Shown: positions 63,680-64,000 of the stretch, piece by piece
How the letters are laid out: each line of letters begins with the position of its first letter
Numbering within the stretch: the stretch's first letter is position 1
Source of the DNA: Streptococcus sobrinus DSM 20742 = ATCC 33478
Lineage (GTDB): Bacteria > Bacillota > Bacilli > Lactobacillales > Streptococcaceae
NCBI RefSeq assembly: GCF_000686605.1
Contig: NZ_JMLC01000006.1
Span: 21,548 to 85,547, forward strand
Length of the DNA: 64,000 nt
Direction of reading: 5' to 3'
The notes under the pieces: model-generated
Seen by the model: the letters and a program-made list of their open reading frames with translations, nothing else
The model's database searches: none
What the model was told of the DNA's origin: nothing
Made by a program: the position numbers and the translations under genes

Positions 63680-64000
63680 ATTGTAAAATATAGTGCAACA
63701 AAAAAACTCATAGCGTTTCATTGGTGTAAACTGTAAGTAACCACACAAACAGAACCCGAGGAAAAACTATGAGCTACTCCCATCTTACCATAACCGACCG
63801 AATAAAGATAGAAACCTACTTAGAATTAGGTTTGAAACCTTGCCAAATTGCAAATAAACTTGGCGTCCATAAGTCTACTATTTCAAGAGAGTTAAGACGA
63901 TGCCAAAATGGTTATTCCGCAGCCTTAGCACAGGAACAGTACGACCACAGGGCTAAGCAAAAAGGTCGGAAGTCTCGTTTGACACCAAAGTTGAAAAAGG
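63680..64000 (+). mobile_element. IS30-family insertion sequence, left part
   Basis: The window ends inside this element. The probable left terminus lies around 63680-63720, just after AT-rich DNA, in the stretch ATAGTGCAACAAAAAAACTC; the exact end and its partner inverted repeat are outside view. The transposase begins at 63769. Confidence 0.65.
63769..64000 (+). CDS. IS30-family transposase (N-terminal part, cut by window)
   Basis: The open frame from ATG 63769 to the window edge encodes the first 77 residues of an IS30-type transposase. HLTITDRIKIETYLELGLKP, then CQIANKLGVHKSTISRELRR is the characteristic N-terminal helix-turn-helix that binds the terminal repeats. The catalytic DDE domain lies beyond the window. 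A CCGAGG ribosome-like site precedes the ATG. Elements of this type are common in mutans-group streptococci. It sits upstream of the broken regulator; whether it contributed to that decay is not visible. Confidence 0.88.
   Translation, partial: MSYSHLTITDRIKIETYLELGLKPCQIANKLGVHKSTISRELRRCQNGYSAALAQEQYDHRAKQKGRKSRLTPKLKK

Noticed and set aside
1..64000. CRISPR arrays, prophage or integrative element
   Set aside because: No regularly spaced direct repeats of 24-40 bases, no cas, integrase, terminase or conjugation genes were seen. The only mobile element is the IS30-type element at the right edge.

Overview
The window is chromosomal DNA of a mutans-group oral Streptococcus. It resembles the S. 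sobrinus / S. downei / S. criceti branch more than S. mutans itself. Reasons: typical streptococcal gene order (recA-spx-ireB-ruvX; nrdD...nrdG; rpsB-tsf-ctsR-clpC), a complete agmatine deiminase locus, a trehalose PTS locus, and a large sortase-anchored dextranase. Most genes look moderate in GC. The species assignment is inference from content. The left edge cuts recA and the right edge cuts an IS30-type transposase.

Layout. 1-5.1 kb: recA 3' end, spxA2 with a LiaR-like operator, a lipoprotein, ireB-ruvX-DUF1292, a 41-residue small protein and a multi-pass membrane protein. 5.1-9.3 kb: anaerobic ribonucleotide reductase cluster (nrdD, an extra ireB paralogue, a 45-residue protein, a GNAT acetyltransferase, nrdG) behind two probable NrdR boxes. 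9.5-16.2 kb, minus strand: yaaA, a rhomboid protease, 5-formyl-THF cyclo-ligase, the acetylated lysine branch (N-acetyl-diaminopimelate deacetylase and dapH), a lipoprotein, tRNA-Lys(CTT), a probable 6S RNA and rarA. 16.3-24.3 kb: DUF3013, an AT-rich accessory pair (GNAT plus PUA/EVE-like; ASCH), prmA, a membrane protein, rsmE, rel and dtd.

24.6-32.8 kb is the most distinctive region. Two giant LPXTG wall proteins lie in tandem: a GH66 dextranase and a GH87-like beta-helix protein with a CBM35-like module, a probable alpha-1,3-glucanase (mutanase). Together they could attack both linkage types of dental-plaque glucan. 33.3-38.8 kb: a TetR-controlled FtsX-type ABC exporter and a small operon of two membrane proteins, an Xre regulator and a zinc ribbon. 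39.1-43.9 kb: treR / treP-treA. 44.4-46.6 kb: pepO, followed by a candidate CiaR-driven small RNA and a hairpin-dense spacer. 46.7-53.4 kb: a secreted repeat protein, tRNA-Cys, and aguB-aguD-aguA-aguC with divergent aguR. 53.5-60.7 kb: a KimA-type potassium importer, rpsB-tsf and ctsR-clpC. 60.7-64 kb: an intergenic repeat, a broken BglG/MtlR-type PTS regulator and the start of an IS30-type element.

The intergenic DNA is unusually informative. It holds matches to LiaR, NrdR, CiaR, CtsR, CcpA and TetR-type operators, and a modular intergenic repeat present in three clear copies and one decayed copy. No CRISPR array or prophage was seen. All functional calls are from reading the sequence; no database search was run.
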